Positions 1-12,274 of a DNA stretch of 64,000 nucleotides are shown one piece after another. The notes below the pieces were generated by a model, which saw only the letters and a list, made by a program, of their open reading frames with translations, was not told the origin of the DNA and made no database searches. The stretch lies in assembly GCF_900496995.4 (NCBI RefSeq), contig NC_044019.1:8095501-8159500 (forward strand). The letters run 5' to 3'. Within the stretch, counting starts at the first letter, position 1. The number at the start of each line of letters is the position of its first letter. Made by a program: the position numbers and the translations under genes. The stretch comes from Aquila chrysaetos chrysaetos (taxonomy: Eukaryota > Chordata > Aves > Accipitriformes > Accipitridae).

Positions 1-2796
1 GTTCTGCTGCTGAACAGATTGCCGTTAAATAAATGGTGTTGCAGTTTCTTGGTCATATGGTTGTTGTTAGAGAAAGTTAGTGGTATTGTAAGCTGGTCAT
101 TGAAATCCTAGTATTGATTGCTGAAATACTGCTTACTAAATGAGTTGCTTCCAAAAGAGTCTTTGATATAACCCCTTCCTAAGGATACAGCCTTTGCTAA
201 AAAAGGCATTAATTGTCCAAGTAAGTACCCATGCAATTTTTTAAGGGGCAAGGTCAGTTGAACATGTTTGTTCCTCTGAAAGTTGGTGACTTCTCCAATT
301 CAATTATACAAAGCTATTAATATTGCTGAAACTGCTTTGCTTTTGTTCAGTCATGTTCATTTCCTCATAGTATAGGCATGGCTGCTAGTTGAATTGCTTC
401 TAAGTTCACCACATAGCACAGGTTGTCTGGGTTTGGTTTTTTCTTTTCTTTTCTTTTTTTTCCCCTTTATACCCCCCCCCTCCTTTCCATGGGACTTCTG
501 TGAGCCTCCCCTTCTAAGTAGTTCAGCTTCTCTTTCTCACAGGACAAGCTTCCACTGTCTCATGACCAGCAGCCATCCTATCTCAGTGCACTGCCTATTT
601 CAAATGAAACAAATAGCCTTACAGTTTTTATCAAGGTGGGTGGGAACACACAGAACATCTGACTTAACATTACGGTAATTAACTTTATTAGAAGTTTTAT
701 AAAAGCTTTCTGTTCAAGCCTAGGAGAAGAAGAGATATTGAAGCCTTAAGCCTGTCTTCATTTCTCCTTTCATTCCCTATAGGGAAAACAGCAGGCAAAC
801 AGTGGACACAGCTGACTATTATTCAGCCCTTTTGAGAAACTCTGTAGAGTTAGCATTTCACACAAAACGTACAGAATACTGGTGAGCTGAGCTGGCAAAA
901 CTGTTGCTTGCAAGACTGTTACATTATCTAAGCATCTAGAGCGGAGATTGAAATGTTTTAAGTAATCTTAAGTGGAAAATAGTCAGTATGTGGAAGGCTT
1001 TACGGCCTAAAATTGAAAGGGTTTGGAGACTGAAAGCTGTTGACTGAGGGGGCTCTCTGTGTTGATATGTGTACCCATTATCCAAAGAATAAAGAGCTCC
1101 AGCCCCTTCCTTTGGCCTCCCAGACACTTTGCTCTCATTTTGTGTAGACTCTCTGTGTTGCTCTTGGCTGAGATAAACTAAGCACAGCAAATTGCTGAAC
1201 ATGGCTCAGACCAGGGCAAAAAGCACATTGCCTGGCGTGGAAATGGGACTCGCACAAGAATTTCCCCCAGTGGAGAAGGAAAAATACATCACAGAGTATC
1301 TAGATGTTATAGCACAAATGCCATATGCAAAATCCTTGATATCTGCACACAGAGTATAGTCCGTGTGCCATTTGTCAGTTTAACTTGACTATGAACTTTT
1401 CTGAGCTTCCTGTGGCTGACAGAGCTGTGAAGCATGTGCAGTCTTGCTTGCTAGAAGCCATGTTCAGCTCAGCGTACAAGGAGTTGCTAAACAACTCCTC
1501 ACTCTGTGAGCTAATAGAAGTCTAGAATTCTCAGGGAGAACACTCTTGCTGGATGCCAAAGCTAGAATACTTGCCTAATTACTGATTAAATCATGTTGCA
1601 GTCTTAGCTGAGCTGCCATTGTCATAAGCCATTGGACATCACTTTAAAAGAAGTGGCCATTGTAGGAATCTGATGTTTCTTCAGCAACACATTTAATCAA
1701 CTGAAGTGGCTTCCTCCAGGCTGAAAGCAGAAGTTAGACCAGTAGGATGTCACTGAATTGGAAGTAGCTCTTGTTAAACTTATGGGGTATTTCAACTCAA
1801 TTCAGCTGCCTATAGAACTATACTAAGTTGATCCTTCTTGGTCTTGCCTCTCTCAATGTTTGATGGGATAGCATATGATTTCATGATCAATTTGAGCCAA
1901 TCCAACTTTGTGCTGCTGTCATAAGTGGTGTGCCCGGCATCTTTAGTAATGCTAAAAATTGTGCAGCTGCAGAATAAAGTGGATCAGCTTGTTGATCTGT
2001 CAAAAAAATAATCTTCTAAGGTAAAGGGAGTAGGGAGAGAAGATGGTACTTGGTTTCCAGGTAGGTTAATGGTTTGATATTTATTGTGTGGTTGCATGAT
2101 CATCACTGCCTACACAAGGAAAATAGTGGAAGAACATGGGAGATGAGGGGAGAAAGAGGGCTAGAATATTTCTTCTTGCTACATCATGATTTCAAATTGA
2201 TGCAAGCTACCCATGAAGTGCACCATTGCTATCTGCTGTTCTTGAAAGATTGCTTGTGCCAGTATTGCAAAAGGTTTGGGCTATCATGAGTAGAAAAATT
2301 CAGATTTTTTTTTTTTTAATTCACAGCAACCCTTGGCTTTTTCTTATTTTGTTTTTTTAAAAGAGTACTAATAATTTAAGTAACTTTAGAATATATAAAA
2401 GTGGCAACACAGCGTAGTAAAGTTGTTCTGCAGCAGTGATAGCCTGAAATACAGAACTAGCAAGCCTGGTAGACAAACAGCTATGTTAGTTGTTCTAAAA
2501 AGGCTGAGGAAGAGGAGTGCATGAGCTTTTAGCTCCACAGACTTGTCTTCAGAGTAGGTATGCCTCACTGTTGCTTTCTTACCTGAAAGTTAGTCTGTTA
2601 GGCTAGATGATGTCTAAATGGGAATGTTTAAAATACACTTTGCATTTAAAGCAAAGAATGTAAGTCTTGTCTTACCAGCTTAAGTCAAACATTGAGAGAA
2701 ATCTTCTGGGGGAAAGCTAGAAGAATATATTCAAGAAGGAATAAAATACCCTGGAACTTGTCTTATTAATGCATCTTGTGATCTCTTTATCTTCAG
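1..2796 (+). other. STX12: STX12 intron 1 (3' part)
   Basis: This stretch precedes the first recognisable STX12 exon and ends in a normal acceptor (ttatcttcag). Exon 1, which should encode about the first 40 residues, is not visible, and there is no CpG island here, so the window opens inside intron 1. I see only short homopolymers (T-rich at 440-465, C-run near 472-480) and no confident repeat or RNA gene. Confidence 0.75.
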
Positions 2797-2866
2797 CTGC
2801 TCAAATAAAGAATTTGATGAGCCAGCTGGGAACCAAGCAGGATTCCAGCAAGCTTCAGGAGAACTT
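2797..2866 (+). CDS. STX12: STX12 exon 2
   Basis: Reads AQIKNLMSQLGTKQDSSKLQ and on to ENL, the start of the N-terminal helical region. The acceptor is cttcag and the donor gtaagt. The last codon is split after two bases and completed by exon 3. Confidence 0.95.
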
Positions 2867-5800
2867 GTAAGTATTAAATGAGCTAATATTTATATAGGTT
2901 CTCTTTCATTTCTGTCTGTACTCTTAGAGGAACTGGGTTACTTGTTACTTGCTTTGGGGAGATGCTTTATTAGATAAATTTAATACAGTCCTACAAACCA
3001 AAAATGACTAGCTGCCTTAAGTAGTTTACTGGATGAATTAAGGTATTTCTGCAGGACTCTGGAGAAGCCATTCAAAACTGCTGGATAGGAATGGTTGGAA
3101 ATGGTATAGTTTATTTCAAAAGAGTAGTGATACATCAGCCATGCATTAGCTGTACTCTGAGGACTAGCCATAGTAGCCTCACTTGTGGTTTAGAAGAAAT
3201 GAATGCTGTACCAGGTACTTGGTCCTCACATAAGAGCAATAAGGAAAAACAGCAAGGAAGACCCATAATTGATGAAGAAGTAGCTTGTAGTACAGATGGA
3301 TTTAGGCACTAGAAAGATTAGCAATCTTATATGGCAGCCAAAATGACACGTGTAATTTCAGAAGAATAGTATGCCAGTGGGGAACAATATAGAAGACATT
3401 TAAACAGGCATAGTCCAAACCAACTCCTAGAGAGACTGAACAGGGAGTTTGTATGTCTGTGTGTCTTCTACAAACTTGTAAAGCATAAATAGCAAATTAT
3501 AAGAAGAATAATTTCTGGAGTCATAAAAGAAAACTTGAAAGTAAGTTCTTCTATTATCTCTTCATGTGACTGTACCTTGAATCTCAGAATATGCAACTTC
3601 CCCATTTTTTATAATAGTTGATTTTTGGCTAAGTTCATAACTTGTGGTGATAGCTACATATACTACATTTGAAGGATGAAATCAGAGCCCAGTTGGGAGA
3701 GAAGGGAATTTGTTTGCTTGAGCTGCTCAGTTGACTTGACCTGTATTTAATTGGTAGATTAAAGAACTAATCACTGGTGACCAAACAAATGTGTCTCCAT
3801 TTAATTTCATTGTAGAAATGGTCCTCCTCTTCAAGGTGAGAGTGGTTGCACTCCACAAATTGTCAGCTGCCATTCAAATTTAATAGAAGAATGCATGGGT
3901 GGTTTATTCAGCTCACATATTGCAGTTCAACTTATACAATAATGCAGGCTGAATAGTTTGATTTGTGTATCTATTGGGCAGAATAGGTGACTTTCATTTA
4001 AGCATCTTGTATCCACTGAATGCCAAAAAAGTAATGGTTTAGTATTTTGTGTCTTCCTGGTTTACCGTATCAGTTTTTGTGCATATGGCTGCAAAATAAA
4101 ACTTGCAGTTCTGTTCTCTGTGAAGCACTAGCATTCTTTCTAATAAACTGCATCTTTGATGTACAAGGTGATGTCTTTACATTAAGCTCAGTGTAACTAA
4201 TGTCTTTCTGTATTGTGGTACTAATGAAGGTGCTGCTGCACTTGATCCTTTGCAACAATAGCTTTGAGTTGCAACGTTGTTGGAAAACATAAAAACTCAA
4301 GGGAAAGCCGTGCATTTCCCAAAGTAGAAGCTGGATCATTCCTCTCTGACCACAAATTTTCACAAAAATGTAAGAATTTAATCTCTCTGAGTCTCTGTAC
4401 TTTTATCAAATGTACATTTAACCAATGGAGTTGGCAGTTGTCAAGTGAACAATTAGTTACCAATCGGTACCCCAAGGAATTTGCCCTAAAAGAGTGATTA
4501 TGTTCACTGAATAAAGCGCTCTCTCCCTTGAATTTCTCTCTCTTATGCCACTGGAGAAAAATATCTTTTTAAAACTACTGAATTATACTTGTTAGCAGGC
4601 AGCACAGAACTTCTTTGAATCTTTTTTTTTTTAAACATAGTCCTGAGTCAAGTTGATGGTAAAAGCTAAAAATACATCTCTGTTCCATTAGGGTAAAAAA
4701 AAAAAAGCCACCGTACAGATATGTGATCTCAGAACCCCTACTTAGTCATTATTTTGGAAACTGAAATGCTCTGAGACTGCTTTTTATGTAGAAGCTTGTG
4801 TAACTGCTTTTGAACTTTTATTTCAGACAACAGCTACAGCATTCTGCAAACCGCCTTGCCAAAGAGACCAATGAATATCTAAAGGAGTTGGGGTCTCTAC
4901 CACTTCCTCTATCTGCTTCTGAACAGGTAGGCACACAGAATTTTTCTGGTTGTATTTCTAAATCACTCATTTCATGAAACTAGCTTAGACCACAACCTCA
5001 CAAAGCTTGAATTGGCACAGCAGAAGACAGCAGCCTTTTGCAATGAAGAATGTTGCTGAAGTACAGAACACATTAAACTGGCTACATCCCGGCTGCTTGT
5101 GTGGCACTGGGAAAACAATGTTCCCCCGTGGCAAATAGATATAAAACTTACTCGTGTGAGATAAGAAGCCCTAAATGTTTGGGGATAGCTGAGGATGCAA
5201 TTCTGTTTTTCCGAGTAAACTTCTGAAAAATAATATTGTTTACAAAGTGCCTGGTAATGCGAGGCAGTGTTTTAGGATAAGAACTCATAGCAAACTGCAT
5301 GTCAGTATGAAATGTGATCATGCCAAAAAGCTTTCCCTTACATGTGATTTATTAGCCAGGGGGGAAGCTGACTCACCTTGCTCATATTTGAATAAAGCAA
5401 AACATAGTGAGGCAATGACTTTGTCTTGCCAAATAGTCCTTTGAGTTCCCCTGCCCTATGGGAAAGGGAAACAACAGTCCTCTGCTGTTTCTTGCACTAC
5501 TTTAAATCACTACCACAATATTGATACATCTGCTTTTGTGATACTGTTGTGAGATGATTGTGGATATGGGTCAGCAGATGTTGTCTTAGTCTAATTCTGT
5601 ATTTAAAGGTTTATGTGCCAGTTGTAAGCATGGCCACATTTTTCCTGTTTGTTCAGCAAATATTTTTCAGTTAATCTCCCTCTGGTGAACAAAATCCTGT
5701 CATGTGCATCTTGCTGAATGCAGCAGCGACTTTTGAAGCCTAGTGAAGTCTATTGGAGCAGTCCAATCAAAATCTGCAGGAGCTGACATCAACACACTGA

Positions 5801-8800
5801 GGATCTCCTCTGACAGAAGGGTTGTTGCTTCCAGATGGCTCAAATGGAAGCTGTAGTGTATTATGAGGCTGCTGTAGTGGCTTATTATAGAAAAAATTAA
5901 TTGAAAATATTTATTTCCTTGAAATGGCTATTGAATTGATAGAAACTTGTTGAAGGATTGCAATACTGGAAAGCCTGCAATTTGAGACAGCTGTTGGGAA
6001 TCTCTCTAATGGAAAACATAAGAACTGACCAGAGTATTGAGTGTCCTTGGGACAAGCTTTTTCACAACTTCGTTTCCCATAACTGAGATGTCGCAACACC
6101 CAAAGGAGATGGTCTGTGGAGGCTAAATAAGTTGAGACTGTAAAATGAGGATGAAAAGGAATATTACAACTAATGTATTTGGAGAAAAGAAAAACTGAAA
6201 TGTTTATCGGGACTAAGGATATTCTCTGATCAAATAACAGCAAGCTTGTAGTGTGGTACAGCTGGGAGAGACAGCCTGTGAAACTGGGGTAATGGGTGTT
6301 GTCATTAGTTCTGGAAGTGTGGGGCTTCCTGTATTTGTAAGAGAGTGAAGGGCGTTGTCTTATCAGGACAAGAGAAAGTTAAGTACTACCAGGTTGGCTA
6401 AGTAGAGGAATGGAGGGTAAAGGCATTGTAGGTATCCAAAAGGCATATCATTAAATATGGTAGATTACTGGAATGTGATTTGAATAAAAGTAATCATGTA
6501 GAAGTCCTCTCTACTTCAGACTTAAAACTAGATTGAAATTAGAGAATCTTATTGCACAAAACCGTTCTGCAATAGGCAAGGTGTACAGCATTTTTTACAA
6601 CAAATTAAAATATGGTGGGCTTTTTGTTCTCTCCAGTGTCCCAGAATGCTGGAACCAAAAGGTTACTTGAATGCCAGCATTCATTGTTGTTGTTATTATG
6701 ATGATGGGGTTTTTTTAAGAGTCTGATAGTTACATTATCATGAATGGGAATATCTGAACACTTGTTTTTGTTTCATTTCTTTAGCGCCAACAGAGGCTTC
6801 AGAAAGAACGTTTAATGAATGACTTCTCCATGGCCTTAAATAACTTCCAGGCAATACAGAGGCGAGTGTCAGAGAAGGAAAAAGAGACTGTAGCAAGGGC
6901 GAGAGCTGGCTCCCGTATCTCTGTAAGTATTTATAGGAATTTTGTATTGATATAGCGAACTACAAGTCTTTTGAGAGTTCTTGTACTTACCTGCCAACTT
7001 CATAGCTGTCTACTGACATGTTACTGAGTGCAGATGAGGCCTCGGTGCATTAGTTTTGTCATTCCAGATGTTGTAAGTAGGCACTCATTTCAGTGTGTTG
7101 TCATTGTTAGTAGAGGAGGGGAGGAATCCTGGTAGTTGCAAATGTTGTGGAGGATGAGATGGGGAGTCCAAGTATAGTTAATAGCAAAGTATTGCAGGCT
7201 GCTTGTTGCTTGACGTCAGCCCTAGACTAGAAAATGTAAGAGGTCAGTTGGAAGCTTATCACACCTTAAATTATATCTTAAATCTCACACTATGTTTCTT
7301 TATTTTCTTATAGCTTCTGTCCTGCTAATATCTCCAATGTACGTTCAAACCTTCTAGCTATTATGTTTTGACAAACCCCTGTGGCTACTAAGAATTCATA
7401 ATAAAAAAAGCCAGTGAAAGCATTTTCCTCCCCTTGCCTTGGGGTTTTGTGTTAAGTATGCATTCTTAATTTCTACAAGGAAATGCATTTATCCATTGGA
7501 TTATGATCTAAATTTTTTGCTACATGTTGAGAAAGGAAGTGACAAATGACAGCTGATCTGAGTAAACAGCCTAGCTGCTTTTGATTGCTCAGTTGCCTCT
7601 GATTTGCAGAGACAATCTGAATCTGAAAATTAATCTAAAGATGAATCTAAATCTAACCTTAATTAACCTAAGTAAGATCTGAATGTTGAAGTGATAGTGG
7701 CATTCTCAAAGAACTCTTTGGACAGTATATGCCTTTGTCTTCAAGATACTCCTGTTGATTTTGAGAGTGGTCCTGGTAGTCTGCAAGACTAATAACTCAT
7801 TTATCTCTTCCAGGCTGATGAGCGGTTCAGAGAAGAACAGCTTGTTTCATTTGATAGGTAACAGCTTCTGGTACTCTTGATGGTTTACTTTTAACTACAC
7901 ATAACTGAAGTTTTTGTGGTGAGATATGTTATTGTAACTTGGGCAAGGCTCTACTAGCTGAATGCAAAGCAGAAAGATCTGAAATGCAATTATTACAGTA
8001 CTTGTAATATACAATGTAAAAAATTAACTGCATATGACAGTATTTTATCCTCCTTAAACATAGATTGTGTGATTGCTGCACTGAGGGGAGTAGTAGAGAC
8101 CCTAGTATGTGGCAGTTGGAAGCTCCTGGTTTTCTGGACTGTGAGCACAAGATTACCAGACAGGATTTCTGTCACTGTGACTCGTTCCACAAAGAGCTGT
8201 ATATTTATTTCATGGGTTTGGGTATTCTCTAGCAGCCTAGTTGGAGCTATTACAGAGTAGTGGATGAGGCTGCCTTAAATTCAGAAGTCCTGGATACTAT
8301 GCACTGGCAAATTAATACTAGAATATGCACAAGAAGACGGCATTACTGTCACCTGTCAGATAGTTGCATAGTCGATGGGTTTGTAAAATGTTATATCAGC
8401 TCTACAGTGTGGTAAAGAGAACTCAAGACACTCCATATCTGCGATTACTGTGTCAGTTTCTGCTGTATGTATGTTTGAGAAAACTGGGACGAAATATGTT
8501 GGCCCTATCTGTATAAATCCTTTAACTTTCTAAATCAAGAGACCTAGCTTACATGTCTTGTCTATACATCTTCCGTCTGCAAGCAGCATTTCATCTGATC
8601 AGCTGCTTGGTGTGCATCCCCTTCATTAGCCCTGTGCTTTCACATCCTGAGTCAGGAGTGAAAACCCCAGGTTGTTCAGTTATACAGATGGTGTGATGAG
8701 TTTGAAGGCCTTGCATACTAAAGCAGGGGGAACCAGACAGGTACCTGTTCATGCACAAGCTCTTAGCTCCGTGAGAGATAGTGGCATGCAGCAGCTGCTC

Positions 8801-11800
8801 CACATTCAAAGTCATTCTTGTGTGCTACATGTCAGAAACTTCTGCATTAAATATCTGAAAACCCTGCTGTCATCTCAGAGCTGAATTGCTGGAATGGTCA
8901 GCTGTCTCTGACCTAGTCATGTAGTTTGTCTTCATTTCTTTTGGCATTTTGAGACTTTAAAACTTACTGTTTAGTGTTGTATACCTAACACTGGAATGTT
9001 ACAGTGCTTTCCAGCACAGTTCTCTGTGTTGAGAAGAGGGAGATGTTGCCCTTGAAGAACTTTCTATGCTGAACATACACATGGCCTTTATTATAGGTGC
9101 AGCCTTCACTATAATTGGTGTAACTTGTGCAGCAGTTACAAAGTACCAGCTCATCAGGAGAGAGGTAGACTGGGATGCAGAGTTACTTGGTTTTAACATC
9201 TCTTTTTGTGTGTGATTTAATTTGAAGTTCTTACTAGACTAATAAAATACTAAAACAATTATCTCCAAATGCCAAATAGAAAGTGAGAATCTTTGAATCA
9301 AGATGCTTGTCAGGTGTTCTTTTGTTCTGATAATGTTGTGCTTGCAGGCTACTCTCTATCAAAACTTTCACCCTGATTTCTCCCTTTTGGGGGATAGTGA
9401 GAGGGAAGGAAGGTACAGGTATCAAAAAAAAAAAAAAAAAAAAAAAAAGCAGAACTGAAATAAAGTTTCTTCTATAATGCTATAGATAACTGACACATCC
9501 TAGAAGAGAGTATTCTATACATGTAACTCCTTTCCAGTTTCTTCACTTTTCCTGATCTGTCCCTTTTTTTTTCCCAATTGTTCCAATTTGTAACCGCTGT
9601 CACAAATCAGTCCTGTCTCTGTATACAGTTGCAGGGCCAGGAACCTAGCGGTTGTTCTGTAGGAAACTCTTCAACTTTAACTCACTGGTGCTTTGCTATA
9701 AATGGAGTGTGGAGGTACCTATACTCAGAGAAGGAGTCATACTTTCTTTCCATCTCTTTCCAGTGGTGAAGATTGGAATCAAATGCAATCTCAGGAAGAA
9801 GATGTGGCAATAACTGAACAGGACCTTGAACTCATTAAAGAAAGAGAAACAGCAATCAGGCAATTAGAGGTGACCAGTAGATCCTGCACAGTTAACAGTA
9901 TTGGGAGATAAACCAAAGAAGTCGTGCAATGCTAACTAATGGGATGGGCTGAGGAGATCTGAAGGTGGAGGAACAGAGTTCCTTGTAGAGAGGATTGATG
10001 CCAAGATAATCTCCCTGCTCCTGTTGAAGGAGACTAGGTATTATTTTCCTTTGGTATTGACTGGTGGTCCTTCAGAGATGGTAGGAGCAACTCATGATAC
10101 AATGTTCATCTCAATTCCATACTGTGCTAGTTGCTAGTGTGATGAAACAAATATTTGGTAGTAGGAATATTGTAGGCTCCTGTGTTAATCCCAAATTTCA
10201 TAGACGGTAGCATCAAGTCACCAGACAGTGAATGACTATCTATTCTGACACTTTGAGCAATGGTCAGAAGAGGTACTAAGAACAAGGATTAGAAAAATTG
10301 TAACCAATGTTTGTTATAACTTGTTAAACTGTTGTCTTCAGGCAGACATTTTGGATGTCAATCAGATATTTAAGGATTTAGCCATGATGATTCATGACCA
10401 GGGAGATATGATTGGTAAGTGTGTTTGTATAACAGGAAGTTTCTTCTTAGTTCAATTACATGTTTTGCCTGCATAGATTAAATTTTCCAGTATTTTGTAT
10501 AAAAAGTATTGTATTTCTGATTTTTTTTAACCACTGAAGCTCTGAAATATTTTACAATGAGTTCTCTTATTTTTCCATAGATAGCATAGAGGCAAATGTG
10601 GAAAGTGCAGAAGTCCATGTGGAAAGAGCCAGTGAGCAGTTACAGAGAGCTGCCTATTATCAGGTAAATTCTGTATGCTTGCATTATTGTCAACATACAG
10701 TTGAGCAATAATGGAACAGGCATAACAAGACACATACAGAGGACTGTAGCACACCAAACAAGTTATTAAAAACAGCTTGTGCAAGCTGACACTCACTCAG
10801 AATTGTGCTGCAAAGAGTAGATAAAGCAGCAGTGTTTTTGACTTGAGTGAAAAACATAGTATTGAAATTAGCCTTCTACTTCAGAGGATATAGAGTCAGT
10901 CTGTTTTTTCACATAGGTGTGCTCAGCAAGTTTAAGTGTTTAGTTGTCTTTGCTGTTCTCAGGAGTTAGTAGAACAGTTAAACAAGAACAAATTCTCATG
11001 TTTTATCCATCTTGTAAACATATTAGCCAAGACACTGAAGTGCGAAAATCCTTGCCCAGACTCGGGAAACTGCTGCAAATCCCGTCACTGGAACCCTTCT
11101 AACTGCTGAGTTTCTATCCTGTAGTCTGTCCTCCCTCTCCCATCAAATCTCTTGCAGTGGTTCTCACTGCTACTTAAATCTCCTTTGTGTATCATACTCA
11201 ATGTTTTCTGTAGCTTCCTTTCATCATTATTGTCTCTGTAGGTCCAGGTTCTGTGAAGGAATAAGGGTTCTGCTTCAGTCAGTCCTATACAGAGTTTTGC
11301 TGCTGGGACTTCAGGCTTCCACAGAAGATAACAGCTTGAAAGAGTCCAATTTTTTAAGTTGGGAGGTACTAGAAGGCAATAAAACTCCAGTGCTATTTAG
11401 CACAAGGGAGGGAAAGTAGCTTTTACCATCTGGCAGTATTTAGTAGTATTCTCTCTCTCTCCATGGTTTCCTTTACAAAGTTTTGACATCTAAGTTTGGG
11501 AGCTATTGGACATGTATTGGATGTGGTTTTCTGGATGGAGAAGGAAGTGGTTATATATAACTATCCTCAAATCCTTAGATACCAAGTTAAAAATATTTGG
11601 TGTATATGGACAGACTTTAGTTTCCTATGATGAATAAAGTGATCAAAGCTGTAAAATCCAAGTACAGTAAATATATATTAAATCATTTAAACTGTAGAAA
11701 TGCAGTGCTATTTCCAAACCAAACCCAAGTGGCCAAGGGGAGATTGTATCAGAGAACTGCTTAGCAGTTTTATTAGTCTTACCTGGAAAATCTAAATAGC

Positions 11801-12274
11801 TAGAGATGTTTGGCTTTCCTTTGAAGCCATGGTGTTGTCAGTTAGGATGAAAAGCATGTGGTAGGTGTTGTCAAGTTCTCCTTTTGCAGCCAACTTGAAG
11901 TAAAGCTTGCATTTTCCTTCAGAGAAGCAAAACTTTTCATATTTTGACTGAACTGCATCTCTTAGACCACTGTGCTCCTAAAACTAAAAACATTTATCTG
12001 TAGGATCATGCAGTTTAAGGAACATGTAAAAGTGTTCTGACTACACTGGTTACTTCTCTTGAATAAGTATGAGTATCAAGTGCTCTAGTTTGCAAAGTTA
12101 ATGTCGCTAACTGGTAGACTTGCTTTTTCTTCTTGTCATCTGTTCCTGGTGTCAGTGGCTTTTTTTTTCTTCTTTTATTAGAAGAAATCCCGTAAGAAGA
12201 TCTGTATCCTGACTCTTGGTCTTGCTGTGGCTTCTATAATCATAGGATTCATTATCTGGCAGACAGCAAAATGA
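2797..12274 (+). CDS. STX12: STX12, syntaxin-12 (exons 2-9, spliced, 5' partial)
   Basis: Syntaxin-12 (also called syntaxin-13) is a Qa-SNARE of recycling endosomes that drives membrane fusion in endosomal recycling. Eight exons join in frame: 2797-2866, 4827-4926, 6785-6922, 7814-7857, 9764-9869, 10342-10414, 10581-10663, 12182-12274. They give about 235 residues to a TGA stop; human STX12 is 276, so only exon 1 is missing. The order seen is the Habc-region helices (exons 2-4), a linker, the SNARE motif (exons 6-8, from about AITEQDLELIKERETAI) with the zero-layer glutamine of HDQGDM at 10399-10401, a basic KKSRKK stretch, and one C-terminal membrane helix of about 20 residues in exon 9. It is close to human STX12 and is distinguished from STX7 by QSQEEDVAITEQDLELI and the exon 2-3 sequence. 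The luminal tail after the anchor is very short (QTAK). PPP1R8 follows on the same strand, as in human. Confidence 0.96.
4827..4926 (+). CDS. STX12: STX12 exon 3
   Basis: Encodes LQQLQHSANRLAKETNEYLK and then the ELGSLPLPLSASEQ segment. The acceptor is tttcag and the donor gtaggc. The exon ends on a codon boundary. Confidence 0.96.
6785..6922 (+). CDS. STX12: STX12 exon 4
   Basis: Encodes RQQRLQKERLMNDFSMALNN followed by FQAIQRRVSEKEKETVARAR, the last Habc-region helix. The acceptor is tctttag and the donor gtaagt. The exon is 46 whole codons. Confidence 0.96.
7814..7857 (+). CDS. STX12: STX12 exon 5
   Basis: Small 44-base linker exon reading ADERFREEQLVSFD plus two bases of a serine codon finished by exon 6. 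The acceptor is cttccag and the donor gtaac. Confidence 0.94.
9424..9448. repeat. (A)25 homopolymer
   Basis: An uninterrupted run of 25 A in STX12 intron 6. No SINE-like body precedes it and no target duplication is evident, so it is probably a simple microsatellite rather than a retrogene tail. Confidence 0.9.
9764..9869 (+). CDS. STX12: STX12 exon 6
   Basis: Opens the SNARE motif: GEDWNQMQSQEEDVAITEQD and then LELIKERETAIRQLE. The acceptor is tttccag and the donor gtgacc. The upstream frame is open but reads into intron, so the splice site sets the start. Confidence 0.96.
10342..10414 (+). CDS. STX12: STX12 exon 7 (SNARE zero layer)
   Basis: Encodes ADILDVNQIFKDLAMMIHDQ and GDMI. The zero-layer glutamine codon CAG is at 10399-10401, which defines this as a Q-SNARE. 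The donor is gtaagt after one base of the next codon. Confidence 0.96.
10581..10663 (+). CDS. STX12: STX12 exon 8
   Basis: Encodes the C-terminal half of the SNARE helix, DSIEANVESAEVHVERASEQ and then LQRAAYYQ. The acceptor is ttccatag and the donor gtaaat. The intron before it is only 166 bases. Confidence 0.96.
12182..12274 (+). CDS. STX12: STX12 exon 9 (membrane anchor and stop)
   Basis: After a long T-rich tract and ttag, the exon reads KKSRKK, then a hydrophobic helix (ICILTLGLAVASIIIGFIIW), then QTAK and TGA at 12272-12274. This is the tail anchor expected of a syntaxin. Its sequence diverges from mammals more than the cytosolic exons do. Confidence 0.95.
   Translation, partial: KKSRKKICILTLGLAVASIIIGFIIWQTAK

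Larger units (their letters stand above)
2867..12181 (+). other. STX12: STX12 introns 2-8
   Basis: The introns between the STX12 exons are AT-rich single-copy sequence. I saw no CR1, LTR or structured RNA in them. The only clear simple repeats are a 25-A run at 9424-9448 in intron 6 and short T runs near 2307 and 4621. Confidence 0.6.

Noticed and set aside
9424-9448. Poly-A tail of a processed retrocopy
   Set aside because: No gene-like sequence precedes it and no flanking target duplication is seen.
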